Positions 25,439 to 33,037 of a stretch of 64,000 nt of DNA are shown piece by piece. A program made the translations under genes and the position numbers. Position 1 is the first letter of the stretch; every line of letters starts with the position of its first letter. Below the pieces are notes generated by a model that ran no database searches, was not told the origin of the DNA, and saw only the letters and a list, made by a program, of their open reading frames with translations. The DNA comes from Anaerolineae bacterium (GTDB taxonomy: Bacteria; Chloroflexota; Anaerolineae; Aggregatilineales; Phototrophicaceae), in NCBI GenBank assembly GCA_022841825.1, contig JALHQT010000003.1:594843-658842 (forward strand), given 5' to 3'.

Positions 25439-25918
25439 CTATTTCTTCTTCTTCGCCAGGGCTTCGATCTTTCTGGCGTAGTGTTCCGGCGCGACTGTGC
25501 CGGGCTTGGTGAACCATTTCGGCACATCGACCCCGGAATAGAGCAGGATATTGCCCCAGGGGTCGAATGCCCCCGTGCGCACAATGACCTTCGCCTTCGC
25601 AGCTATCTCGTTCAGGATGCTGGCGTGTGAGATGAAGTTGTGGTCAGCATCGCCGAAGATCTTTTTGACCTTCGCAAGGAGCTTTGGATTGTTGGTCTTC
25701 AGCTCGTCGGCATACTCGACCTTTTCCGCCACGAAGTCTTCCGCAATCAGCGACAGCACCGTCTCCAGGTCGGGCAAGTCCTGCATGATGGCGAGGTCGA
25801 TGCGCCAGGCGCTGCTGGGGATCGGGAAGCCCGCATCGCACACAATCATCAGATCGCCATGACCCATCGAGCCGATGGCGTAGTTCAGTTCGGCATTCAG
25901 GATTTTTCCACGCTTCAT
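25439..25918 (-). CDS. rbsD: D-ribose pyranase (RbsD/FucU family)
   Basis: This 159-residue protein has the RbsD signature GSMGHGDLMIVCDAGFPIP near its N-terminus (catalytic His) and the C-terminal VRTGAFDPWGNILLYSG. The enzyme interconverts pyranose and furanose forms of ribose or a related sugar before phosphorylation. It is a little longer than E. coli RbsD, with a basic KKKK tail. It is the last gene of the ribose-type locus and starts 12 bp after the ribokinase stop. The presence of RbsD beside a PfkB kinase supports a ribose-like substrate. Confidence 0.9.
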   Translation of the reverse strand: MKRGKILNAELNYAIGSMGHGDLMIVCDAGFPIPSSAWRIDLAIMQDLPDLETVLSLIAEDFVAEKVEYADELKTNNPKLLAKVKKIFGDADHNFISHASILNEIAAKAKVIVRTGAFDPWGNILLYSGVDVPKWFTKPGTVAPEHYARKIEALAKKKK

Positions 25919-25930
25919 CGTTGTCCTCCG

Positions 25931-26857
25931 TTATGCATAATTCGCTGCGTACATCGTATCGATCTGCTCGCGCCGCCCTAAAGCCGGGATGACGCCGAGT
26001 TTGGTACAGGCGGTCGCTCCGCCGCAGCAGCCATAGCGCACCGCCTCGACCAGCGACTTGCCGTCGGCGAGCGCGACAGCAAAGGCAGAGTTGAAAGCGT
26101 CGCCCGCTCCAGTCGTGTCGACGACCTCGACCGCAACCGTTGGGACGTGGGTTTCGCCCTCATCGTTCAGAATCAACGCACCGAGTTCGCCCATCGTCAC
26201 GATCACCGTCTTCACACCCATCGCACGCAGGCGCGCTGCCAGGATGGGGGTTGGCGTCGGGTCGTCGGGTGGCAAGCCAAGCAGGATACGCAGCTCGCTT
26301 TCGTTTGGCGTCAGGTAATCGACCATCTTTAGCAGCGTTTCGGGCAGGGGGGCTGCCGGGGCTGGATTCAGAATGGTCGTGACGCCGTGCTTCTTGCCCA
26401 GCTCCATTGCACGCTGGGCGGCGGGAATCGGGATTTCCAGGACTGCCATGACGATCTTGCTGGCTGCTATTTGTGCCTCCGCGCCATCGACAAAAGGTGC
26501 GTCAATCAGGTTGTTGGCACCCATGTCGAGGATGATGAAGTTTTCGCCCTTGCTGTTGAGGATGATCAAGCCGGCACCTGTTGCCATCTCGGACGTTGTG
26601 CGCAGATATGTCGTGTCCACGCCTTCACTCCGATACAGATCGACGGCGATTTCTCCCAGCTTGTCCTCACCGATCAGCCCGACGAACGACGAGTTCGCGC
26701 CCAGACGAGCGGTCGCAACCGCCTGGTTGGAGCCTTTGCCGCCGGGTCCCATATCAAAATCGGAGCCAATCAGGGTTTGCCCAAAGATCGGAAGCTGCGG
26801 TGTCCGTATGGTCAGCCCTACTGCAAAACTGCCGACGACCGTGATGATTGGAGCCAT
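25931..26857 (-). CDS. rbsK: Ribokinase (PfkB family)
   Basis: This is a 308-residue PfkB carbohydrate kinase. The N-terminal sugar site is GPGGKGSNQAVATARLG, and the ATP/catalytic site is DTTGAGDAFNSAFA with the base Asp. Both agree with ribokinase rather than fructokinase. It phosphorylates the pentose brought in by the adjacent transporter at O5. It lies 46 bp downstream of the ATPase gene, with a GC-rich hairpin in between, and 12 bp upstream of rbsD. The frame is complete and the length normal. Confidence 0.9.
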   Translation of the reverse strand: MAPIITVVGSFAVGLTIRTPQLPIFGQTLIGSDFDMGPGGKGSNQAVATARLGANSSFVGLIGEDKLGEIAVDLYRSEGVDTTYLRTTSEMATGAGLIILNSKGENFIILDMGANNLIDAPFVDGAEAQIAASKIVMAVLEIPIPAAQRAMELGKKHGVTTILNPAPAAPLPETLLKMVDYLTPNESELRILLGLPPDDPTPTPILAARLRAMGVKTVIVTMGELGALILNDEGETHVPTVAVEVVDTTGAGDAFNSAFAVALADGKSLVEAVRYGCCGGATACTKLGVIPALGRREQIDTMYAANYA

Positions 26858-26881
26858 AAGAGGTTATACCTTTGGTTATGC

Positions 26882-26903
26882 GGGCGACCACGCGGGGTCG
26901 CCC
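26882..26903. repeat. GC-rich extragenic palindrome
   Basis: GGGCGACC and GGTCGCCC form an 8-bp stem around a 6-nt loop, immediately after the ATPase stop codon. This type of GGGCGACC...GGTCGCCCC repeat is a common dispersed intergenic palindrome in GC-rich environmental genomes and may protect mRNA 3' ends. Confidence 0.5.
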
Positions 26904-28397
26904 CTACTGTCCCATCGCGCACGATAGGATTGCCTGTTCGTTCGCCGTCTGATGCGTGAACTCGCCGCTGATCTGCCCCTGATACATGACGAGGATGCGA
27001 TCACAATGCCCCATCAGTTCTGGCAGTTCGGACGAGACGATCAGAATTGCCTTGCCCTGGGCGGCGAGGTTATGCAGGATGCGATAGATCTCCGCCTTTG
27101 CGCCCACGTCGATGCCGCGCGTCGGCTCATGCAGCAGAAGGATGGCGGGATCAGTTGCCAACCCACGCCCGAGGATAACCTTCTGCTGATTGCCTCCGCT
27201 CAGGGTGCGCATCTTCTGGTGCAGGCTCGAAATACGGGTGTCAAATTCGTTGACATACTGCTGCGCCACTTTTTGGACACTGCTCCCGTGCAATATGCCC
27301 AGGCTGCTGACGCGCCCCAACGAGGAGACGACCGTATTTTCTTGCACACTCATAACCAGGAACGCGCCCGCTCCGCGTCGATCTGCCGGGATGAGCGCCA
27401 TGCCGTTCTCGATGGCGGCGCTCGGCGCGTGGATACTGGCATCGCGCCCTTTGATGCGCAGCGCGCCAGTGTATGCGCGCAAGCCAAAGATGCAATCCAC
27501 CAGTTCGTCTTTGCCGCTGTCTGGCAGCCCAGCAACCCCGACAATTTCGCCCTGGTTGACATGGAACGACACATCCGTGACATGCTTTTCACAGGTTAGC
27601 GACTGGACTTCCAGCGCACGGTTCGTCGTCGGCTGTATGTCGTCCTGACGACGGAAGTAATCAATCGACCGCCCGACCATCTTCGTGATCAGGCTCTCGA
27701 CGGTGGTGTTGTCGTTAGCGCTGGTATCGACATGTCTGCCATCGCGCATGACGGTAATGCGGTCGGCGATACGTACCACTTCTTCCAGGCGATGGGACAC
27801 ATAAATGATGGCGACGCCGTCGGCGCGCAGTTTGCGCAGCACCGAGAAAAGATGTTCCGTCTCTTCGATGGTCAGCGCAGAATTGGGTTCGTCCAGAATC
27901 AGCACCTCGCATTTCTGCGAGATGGCGCGGGCGATTTCGACCAACTGCTGCTGGGCAATCGAGAGCCGCCCGACCGTCTCGCGTGGGTTGGTCGCCATAA
28001 GCCCCAACTGCTCCATGACCGCGCGTGCCTTCTGCTCGAACCTGCGCCGCGAAATCGGCATCCAACCTGGATTGTTGGCAGAGGCAGGCAGCGAGATGTT
28101 TTCGGCAATCGTCAGGTTATTGCAGAGCGCCAGCTCCTGGTGGACTACGCTGATGCCCAGGCGCTGTGCCACGAATGGGCTAGGGATACGCTGTTCTTCG
28201 CCTTTGTAGAGGATGACACCAGAGTCGGGTTGGAGTTCGCCCGCCAGTACATTCATGAGCGTGCTCTTGCCTGCGCCGTTCTCACCCAGCAGTGCATGAA
28301 CTTCGCCGGGCAGGATAGTGACGCTCACGTCATCCAGCGCCAGGACGCCCGGAAAGCGTTTGGTAATGTTGCGAAGTTCGATGACCGGGTTGCTCAT
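26904..28397 (-). CDS. rbsA: Ribose-type sugar ABC transporter ATP-binding protein (two ABC domains)
   Basis: This 497-residue protein carries two ABC modules. The first has GENGAGKSTLMN, RLSIAQQQLVEIARA and LILDEPNSAL. The second has a degenerate Walker A (GLPDSGKDE) but a good signature LSGGNQQKVILGRG and LLLHEPTRGIDVG. This is the RbsA/MglA/XylG architecture. ATG 28397 is chosen because the protein then begins MSNPVIELRNITKRFPG; the open frame upstream is spurious. It energises the RbsC-like permease encoded at 31091-32110 and is separated from the binding-protein gene by the SGNH hydrolase gene. Confidence 0.92.
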   Translation of the reverse strand: MSNPVIELRNITKRFPGVLALDDVSVTILPGEVHALLGENGAGKSTLMNVLAGELQPDSGVILYKGEEQRIPSPFVAQRLGISVVHQELALCNNLTIAENISLPASANNPGWMPISRRRFEQKARAVMEQLGLMATNPRETVGRLSIAQQQLVEIARAISQKCEVLILDEPNSALTIEETEHLFSVLRKLRADGVAIIYVSHRLEEVVRIADRITVMRDGRHVDTSANDNTTVESLITKMVGRSIDYFRRQDDIQPTTNRALEVQSLTCEKHVTDVSFHVNQGEIVGVAGLPDSGKDELVDCIFGLRAYTGALRIKGRDASIHAPSAAIENGMALIPADRRGAGAFLVMSVQENTVVSSLGRVSSLGILHGSSVQKVAQQYVNEFDTRISSLHQKMRTLSGGNQQKVILGRGLATDPAILLLHEPTRGIDVGAKAEIYRILHNLAAQGKAILIVSSELPELMGHCDRILVMYQGQISGEFTHQTANEQAILSCAMGQ

Positions 28398-28425
28398 GAT
28401 GTTGCTGGCTTTCGGGTGGAGAGGT

Positions 28426-29067
28426 TTATTCGAGCATCTGCCGGACTTTGTCTGAGACTGCCGCGCCCAGTTTGGCGTGCTCCGCCTTGTCGAAGTGGAT
28501 GCCATCAATATCGCTGGCTGTGATGATCTCGCCCGCGTCCAGGAAGCCACAGCCGAGCGTTTCCGCCTGTGCGCGATACTGAACGGCCAGCGCTTCCGAT
28601 TTCTCTTTGCCGCCGACCCAGAGTTCCGCAAATGCCGTTAGCTTGCCTACACGCGGCGGACAGATGATGAGCACCTGTGCGGGCTTCTCCCCGCCGAAAC
28701 GCGGGTTCATCGCCAGCGTCGCAAGCTGCGCCACTCCCCAGGCAATATCGAAGGCGGGTGCGGAAAAACGTACCTTCATGTCGTTGGTGCCGAGCATGAT
28801 CGTCACGAGGTCGAGCGGGGCATGTGTCTCCAGACAGGGTAGCAGATACGACAGACCATTTTTGTGTTTGCCCTCAACCGGGTCGTCGAACACTGTGGTG
28901 CGCGCACTCAAGCCTTCTTCGATCACCCAGTAGCCCTCGCCAAGGCGCTGACGCATCACGCCGGGCCAGCGTTCGGTGATGCTGTAGCGGGGTTGAATAT
29001 CTGCCAGTGATGCGATGGGCGGATGCCCATAGGTATTGGAGTCTCCAAAGCAAAGAATCGTCTTCAT
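28426..29067 (-). CDS. SGNH/GDSL-type hydrolase (esterase)
   Basis: This 213-residue protein starts MKTILCFGDSNTYGHPP. The GDSN block I supplies the nucleophile Ser; block III is TIMLGTNDMKV and the C-terminal DGIHFDKAEH supplies Asp and His. These are the four SGNH features of arylesterase or acetylxylan-esterase-like enzymes. ATG 29067 is taken because GGA lies 7 bp ahead. No signal peptide is seen, so it would remove acyl groups inside the cell. Its place between the binding-protein and ATPase genes of a ribose-type transporter suggests that the imported sugar carries an ester. Confidence 0.85.
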   Translation of the reverse strand: MKTILCFGDSNTYGHPPIASLADIQPRYSITERWPGVMRQRLGEGYWVIEEGLSARTTVFDDPVEGKHKNGLSYLLPCLETHAPLDLVTIMLGTNDMKVRFSAPAFDIAWGVAQLATLAMNPRFGGEKPAQVLIICPPRVGKLTAFAELWVGGKEKSEALAVQYRAQAETLGCGFLDAGEIITASDIDGIHFDKAEHAKLGAAVSDKVRQMLE

Positions 29068-29085
29068 GAACATTTCCTACTATTG

Positions 29086-29116
29086 GATGGAGGGGCACTC
29101 ATCATGCCCCTCCATC
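29086..29116. terminator. Strong intercistronic hairpin after the binding-protein gene
   Basis: GATGGAGGGGCA (29086-29097) pairs perfectly over 12 bp with TGCCCCTCCATC (29105-29116) around a 7-nt loop. It lies between the duplicated binding-protein gene and the SGNH gene. There is no T-tract, so mRNA stabilisation or partial attenuation is more likely than full termination. Confidence 0.55.
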
Positions 29117-29132
29117 GCTGAATACTGGAGAG

Positions 29133-31010
29133 TTACGAGCCGACTTCCGCGATGTTGTCCGGTGTGAAAATGCCCACACCGGTATCGACGTTGCTGATCG
29201 TTTCGCCGCTCAGGAAGCGGAACAGCATGTTGACGGCTTCAAAGCCTTGTCGTTCGGGAGCCTGGTCGATCGTGGCATCAATCGCGCCCGTGCCGACCAG
29301 CTCGATGGTGCGAGGGACGAGGTCGAAGCCAACAACCGTCACGCTGTCAATCGCGCCATTGCGCTCCGCCCATTCACCCGCTGCCGGGGTCGAGCAGCAT
29401 TCCAGCGAGAGGATGCCTGTCACGTCGGGGTTGGCGAGCATCGCGTTCTCAATAGCGGAGTAGATCGCCTGCGGCTCAGTGCCGGTGTTGATGGTCGCCA
29501 CTACTTCGATGCCAGGGTAGTCCGCCAGTGCTTCGCGTGCACCGGTTTCGCGGTCGATGCTCCACTGCGCGGCAGCGTCGAGGGTGGTGATGATGACCTT
29601 GCCTTCACCCAACAGATCGCCCATCAGGATGCCTGCTTCGCGTCCGCTCTGCACCAGGTCCTGCCCGGCGAAGGCAAGGCGCTGGCTGAGGGGGTTATCG
29701 GTGTTGTAGGTGACGACCGGGATGCCCTCGGCGAGGATGCGGTCGATGAGGGGGGCGAGAGCGTCGCTGCTGACGGAGGAGACGGCGAAGCCATCCGCCG
29801 AGTCAATCAGCGTTTCGATCTCGGAAATCTGCAGGTCGGCGTCGTTGCCGACGGGACCGATGAATTGTGCGTTGACGCCAAGCTCTTCCGCGGCGCGTTC
29901 CACACCTGCGCGAATGTCTGGCGCGAATTCGTTCGATACATCCTGGTATGAGACGTAGAAGGTAAGGGTTTCCCCTGCGTCGAGCTTCGCCTGGATGCGG
30001 GGTGCCAGTGCGAAGTCCGCCAGGCTGACGCCCTCCGCCATGCCGCCACCCATCACATCAGCGATGTTCTCCGGTGTGAAGATGCCGACGCCAGTATCGA
30101 CATCGCTGATCTCATTGCCATTCAGGAATTGGACGAGCATGTTGACGGCTTCAAAGCCCTGTCGTTCGGGAGCCTGGTCGATGGTGGCGTCAATCGCGCC
30201 GGTGCCGACCAGCTCGATGGTGCGCGGGACGAGGTCGAAGCCGACGACCGTCACGCTGTCAATCGCGCCATTGCGCTCCGCCCATTCACCCGCTGCCGGG
30301 GTCGAGCAGCATTCGAGGGAGAGGATGCCGGTCACATCCGGGTTGGCGAGCATCGCGTTCTCAATAGCGGAGTAGATCGCCTGCGGCTCAGTGCCGGTGT
30401 TGATGGTCGCCACTACTTCGATGCCAGGGTAATCCGCCAGCGCTTCGCGCGCACCGGTTTCGCGGTCGATGCTCCACTGCGCGGCAGCGTCGAGGGTGGT
30501 GATGATGACCTTGCCTTCACCCAACAGATCGCCCATCAGGATGCCTGCTTCGCGTCCGCTCTGTACCAGGTCCTGCCCGGCGAAGGCGAGGCGCTGGCTG
30601 AGGGGGTTATCGGTGTTGTAGGTGACGACCGGGATGCCCTCGGCGAGGATGCGGTCGATGAGGGGGGCGAGAGCATCGCTGCTGACGGAGGAGACGGCGA
30701 AGCCATCCGCCGAGTCAATCAGCGTTTCGATCTCGGAAATCTGCAAGTCGGCGTCGTTGCCGACGGGACCGATGAATTGTGCGTTGACGCCAAGCTCTTC
30801 CGCGGCGCGTTCCACACCTGCGCGAATGTCGGGAGCAAATTCGTTGGAAACATCCTGATAGGAAACGTAAATATTGAGAGTTTCTCCAGAAGCGACCTTT
30901 TGAGCGATGCGTTCGGCGAGGACGAACCCGTCCTGGGCGAAGAGTGCCCCTGTCCCGAGAAGCAGGACTGCCAGTGCCACTAACGCCATCAACATACGAT
31001 GTCTACTCAT
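29133..31010 (-). CDS. Ribose-type sugar-binding protein with two tandem, near-identical domains
   Basis: This 625-residue exported protein has a signal peptide (MSRHRMLMALVALAVLLLG, cleavage near LFAQ) followed by two complete periplasmic-binding-protein type 1 (RbsB-like) domains. A stretch of 245 residues, from YVSYQDVSNEF to FEAVNML, is identical in the two halves (residues 48-292 and 352-596). The repeat period is 912 bp, so the fusion is in frame. Normal RbsB-like proteins have about 310 residues. ATG 31010 has GGGAG 9 bp ahead. It would deliver a pentose-like sugar to the RbsC-like permease encoded upstream. The second domain follows a linker rich in Gly/Met and could double the number of binding sites per molecule. 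Confidence 0.9.
   Translation of the reverse strand: MSRHRMLMALVALAVLLLGTGALFAQDGFVLAERIAQKVASGETLNIYVSYQDVSNEFAPDIRAGVERAAEELGVNAQFIGPVGNDADLQISEIETLIDSADGFAVSSVSSDALAPLIDRILAEGIPVVTYNTDNPLSQRLAFAGQDLVQSGREAGILMGDLLGEGKVIITTLDAAAQWSIDRETGAREALADYPGIEVVATINTGTEPQAIYSAIENAMLANPDVTGILSLECCSTPAAGEWAERNGAIDSVTVVGFDLVPRTIELVGTGAIDATIDQAPERQGFEAVNMLVQFLNGNEISDVDTGVGIFTPENIADVMGGGMAEGVSLADFALAPRIQAKLDAGETLTFYVSYQDVSNEFAPDIRAGVERAAEELGVNAQFIGPVGNDADLQISEIETLIDSADGFAVSSVSSDALAPLIDRILAEGIPVVTYNTDNPLSQRLAFAGQDLVQSGREAGILMGDLLGEGKVIITTLDAAAQWSIDRETGAREALADYPGIEVVATINTGTEPQAIYSAIENAMLANPDVTGILSLECCSTPAAGEWAERNGAIDSVTVVGFDLVPRTIELVGTGAIDATIDQAPERQGFEAVNMLFRFLSGETISNVDTGVGIFTPDNIAEVGS
29145..29972. repeat. 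Direct repeat, second copy (C-terminal binding domain)
   Basis: This segment repeats 30057-30884 with a period of 912 bp inside one gene. The core encodes the same amino acids; the nucleotide differences I checked (for example GCG/GCA Ala, CAG/CAA Gln) are silent. Confidence 0.9.
30057..30884. repeat. Direct repeat, first copy (N-terminal binding domain)
   Basis: This is the partner of the repeat at 29145-29972. The edges diverge at the protein level: LNIYV against LTFYV at one end, and VQFLNGNEISD against FRFLSGETISN at the other. Confidence 0.9.
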
Positions 31011-31090
31011 CTCACCAATCTCCCTGATATATACCTTGTACAACTAAATCCTCTGACTGCATAAATGCCATACGCATGGCAATTGATGCC

Positions 31091-32110
31091 CTAACTGACG
31101 CGGCGGCTGGATGTCCATTTGTCGATGCCGACCGCGATGATGATGACCAGACCGATGATGGTCGTCTGCCAGAATGGCGAGATGCCAAGCAGGATCAATC
31201 CATTGCGCAGCACACCGATGATGAGTACGCCCAACACCGTTCCGAGCATGGTTCCTTCGCCGCCCGCCAGCGATGCTCCGCCGATGATCGTCGCCGCGAT
31301 CACGTCCAGCTCTAGACCTGCCCCTGTGCGTCCCGCCTGTGCACTTGGCAGGAATGCCAAGCCGACAATGCCAGCCAGCGCGCTGAGGACGCCCATGATG
31401 ACGAACGCCCAGATCTTGACGGCAAACACCTTGATGCCGGAGACACGCGCCGCCTTGACGCCCCCGCCCACAGCGTAAACGCGGAAACCGTAGGTCGTCA
31501 GCGAAAGCAGTGCCCAACCCAGGATGGCAACGCCAATAAAGAAGACGAGCTGCATTGGCAGCCCCAAGAACGTCCCTTGCCCCAGGAATTCAAACTGCGC
31601 CAGCACGTCGGGCAGCGAGCCGGAGTTGGCATTCACGGTGACCGGCTCGCCATTGGTGACGAGAAGCGCCACCCCTCGCACCACGCTCAACATGCCGAGG
31701 GTGGTGATGAAGGAGGGGAGTTTGCCAAAAGTCGAAAGGACGCCGTTCAGAAAGCCGACGACCCCGCCGATGAACAAGCCGACCAGGATTGCGGGCAGGA
31801 GCTGCCATTGATCGACGATCAGGATGCCGGTTGCCATGCTAGCGAGGGCGTAGATCGAGCCGATGGACAGGTCCACTTCCGAGGTGATAAGCACGAACGT
31901 CATCCCGACCGCCATGATGCCGAGCACGGATACCTGACGCCCGATGTTCAACAGATTGCGCGAACTCAGAAATGCCTCGGTTGTCAGTGACAGAAAGACG
32001 CACATGAGGACTAGTGCGATGAAGACACCCGCCTCGCGGGCGGCGAGCAGGCGGCGGATGCGCTGCCCAGGGGTTATTGGTGCGCTCTTTACAGAAACAA
32101 CAGTGGTCAT
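31091..32110 (-). CDS. rbsC: Ribose-type sugar ABC transporter permease
   Basis: This 339-residue membrane protein has about eight to ten hydrophobic segments and the RbsC family blocks: GMTFVLITSEVDLSIGSIYAL, PSFITTLGMLSVVRG and ELDVIAATIIGGASLAGGEGT. It forms the channel for the two-domain ATPase encoded at 26904. It lies 42 bp after the GntR gene, so regulator and transporter may be cotranscribed, and 80 bp before the binding-protein gene. Substrate specificity within the ribose/galactose/xylose group cannot be told from the permease alone. Confidence 0.93.
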   Translation of the reverse strand: MTTVVSVKSAPITPGQRIRRLLAAREAGVFIALVLMCVFLSLTTEAFLSSRNLLNIGRQVSVLGIMAVGMTFVLITSEVDLSIGSIYALASMATGILIVDQWQLLPAILVGLFIGGVVGFLNGVLSTFGKLPSFITTLGMLSVVRGVALLVTNGEPVTVNANSGSLPDVLAQFEFLGQGTFLGLPMQLVFFIGVAILGWALLSLTTYGFRVYAVGGGVKAARVSGIKVFAVKIWAFVIMGVLSALAGIVGLAFLPSAQAGRTGAGLELDVIAATIIGGASLAGGEGTMLGTVLGVLIIGVLRNGLILLGISPFWQTTIIGLVIIIAVGIDKWTSSRRVS

Positions 32111-32152
32111 CGTAAATTTCCAAAAACCTCTCGGCTAGGCGATGGACTACTT

Positions 32153-32950
32153 TCAGAAGGTCAGTTCGCTCCTCAGGTACTCCGGCACCACATCATTGGA
32201 ATTCGCTGCGCCGCTTCGTCGCACCAACGCGGACAGGCGGAAGCTATCACCGGCGAACCACATGTGCGAAGCTTCAAGCGCGATATCCTGCGGCGAATAC
32301 GTAATCTGCGTGGCATACATGACGGGAGCGCCAGATGCCAGCATCAATACGGACGCAACTTCCTCGTCGGCAGCGTGCGCTTCAAAGACGCGTCGCCCCC
32401 AGGCAAGCGTCAACGCGTAATCTCGTTCCAGAACGTCAAACAAGCGGCGCTCCGCAAAGTCGGACGTCTCGATCCCGCGACAATAGCGATAGACCACATA
32501 GTTTTGCAGAAGGACAACGGGCTTATCGTTGACGCTGCGCACGCGCTTGAGGAAAAAGGTCTGTGCGTCAGGTTGCAGCGCAAGCATTTCTGCGATAGCG
32601 GGATCGGGCTTCGTAATGCGCTGCTCGAGCACGCGCGTCGTAAACGGGATGTTCTTGGAGATCAACCCTTCGGAGAAGGTCGTCAGATTTTGCGCCAGCG
32701 ACTGCTCGACGACACGGCGCGCCACGAACGTCCCCTTGCCATGAATACGCACCAGTAGCCCTTCGTCAATGAGCGTCTTGATGGCATTGCGCAGGGTGCC
32801 GCGATTGATGCCCAGATCGACCGCCAGTTCATCTTCCGCTTTGAGCTGATAATGTTCCTGCCAGTGACCTGTCAGAATTTGCTCGCGCATCCAGTTTTGG
32901 ATCTGCTGATAGATGGGGACGGGCGAAAAACGATCAATGGGTGGGAGCAT
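32153..32950 (-). CDS. GntR-family regulator with UTRA effector domain (HutC subfamily)
   Basis: This is a 265-residue repressor-type protein. The winged helix-turn-helix is at residues 10-75 (PIYQQIQNWMREQILTGHW, LAVDLGINRGTLRNAIKTL, GKGTFVARRV), followed by a UTRA ligand-binding domain (SKNIPFTTRVLEQRI, VNDKPVVLLQNYVVY, APVMYATQITY). HutC-type regulators usually sense a sugar phosphate or small metabolite and bind TGTNTANACA-like dyads. It is the first gene of the ribose-type locus. A TGTCTATA site lies 25 bp before its start, so autoregulation is likely, and the same motif appears before five other units in the window. Confidence 0.88.
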   Translation of the reverse strand: MLPPIDRFSPVPIYQQIQNWMREQILTGHWQEHYQLKAEDELAVDLGINRGTLRNAIKTLIDEGLLVRIHGKGTFVARRVVEQSLAQNLTTFSEGLISKNIPFTTRVLEQRITKPDPAIAEMLALQPDAQTFFLKRVRSVNDKPVVLLQNYVVYRYCRGIETSDFAERRLFDVLERDYALTLAWGRRVFEAHAADEEVASVLMLASGAPVMYATQITYSPQDIALEASHMWFAGDSFRLSALVRRSGAANSNDVVPEYLRSELTF

Positions 32951-32974
32951 GGTTCACCAAACAACGATGAATAA

Positions 32975-32982
32975 TGTCTATA
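32975..32982 (+). promoter_or_regulatory. TGTCYATA motif upstream of the GntR/UTRA gene
   Basis: TGTCTATA lies 25 bp before the GntR start. The surrounding ATGTCTATAGAG (32974-32985) is the exact reverse complement of 38987-38998, upstream of the corrinoid operon. A shared 12-bp sequence at two promoters supports a common regulator. Confidence 0.5.
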
Positions 32983-33037
32983 GAGCTATGCATACATTTC
33001 ACCACGACCGGAAGCATATCGCCGCACAAGTCCGTTG

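Noticed and set aside
29145..30884. Binding-protein duplication as a pure assembly error
   Set aside because: The two copies differ by silent substitutions and by coding changes at both edges, and the fusion is exactly in frame, so a simple collapse or duplication error is unlikely, though long reads would settle it.
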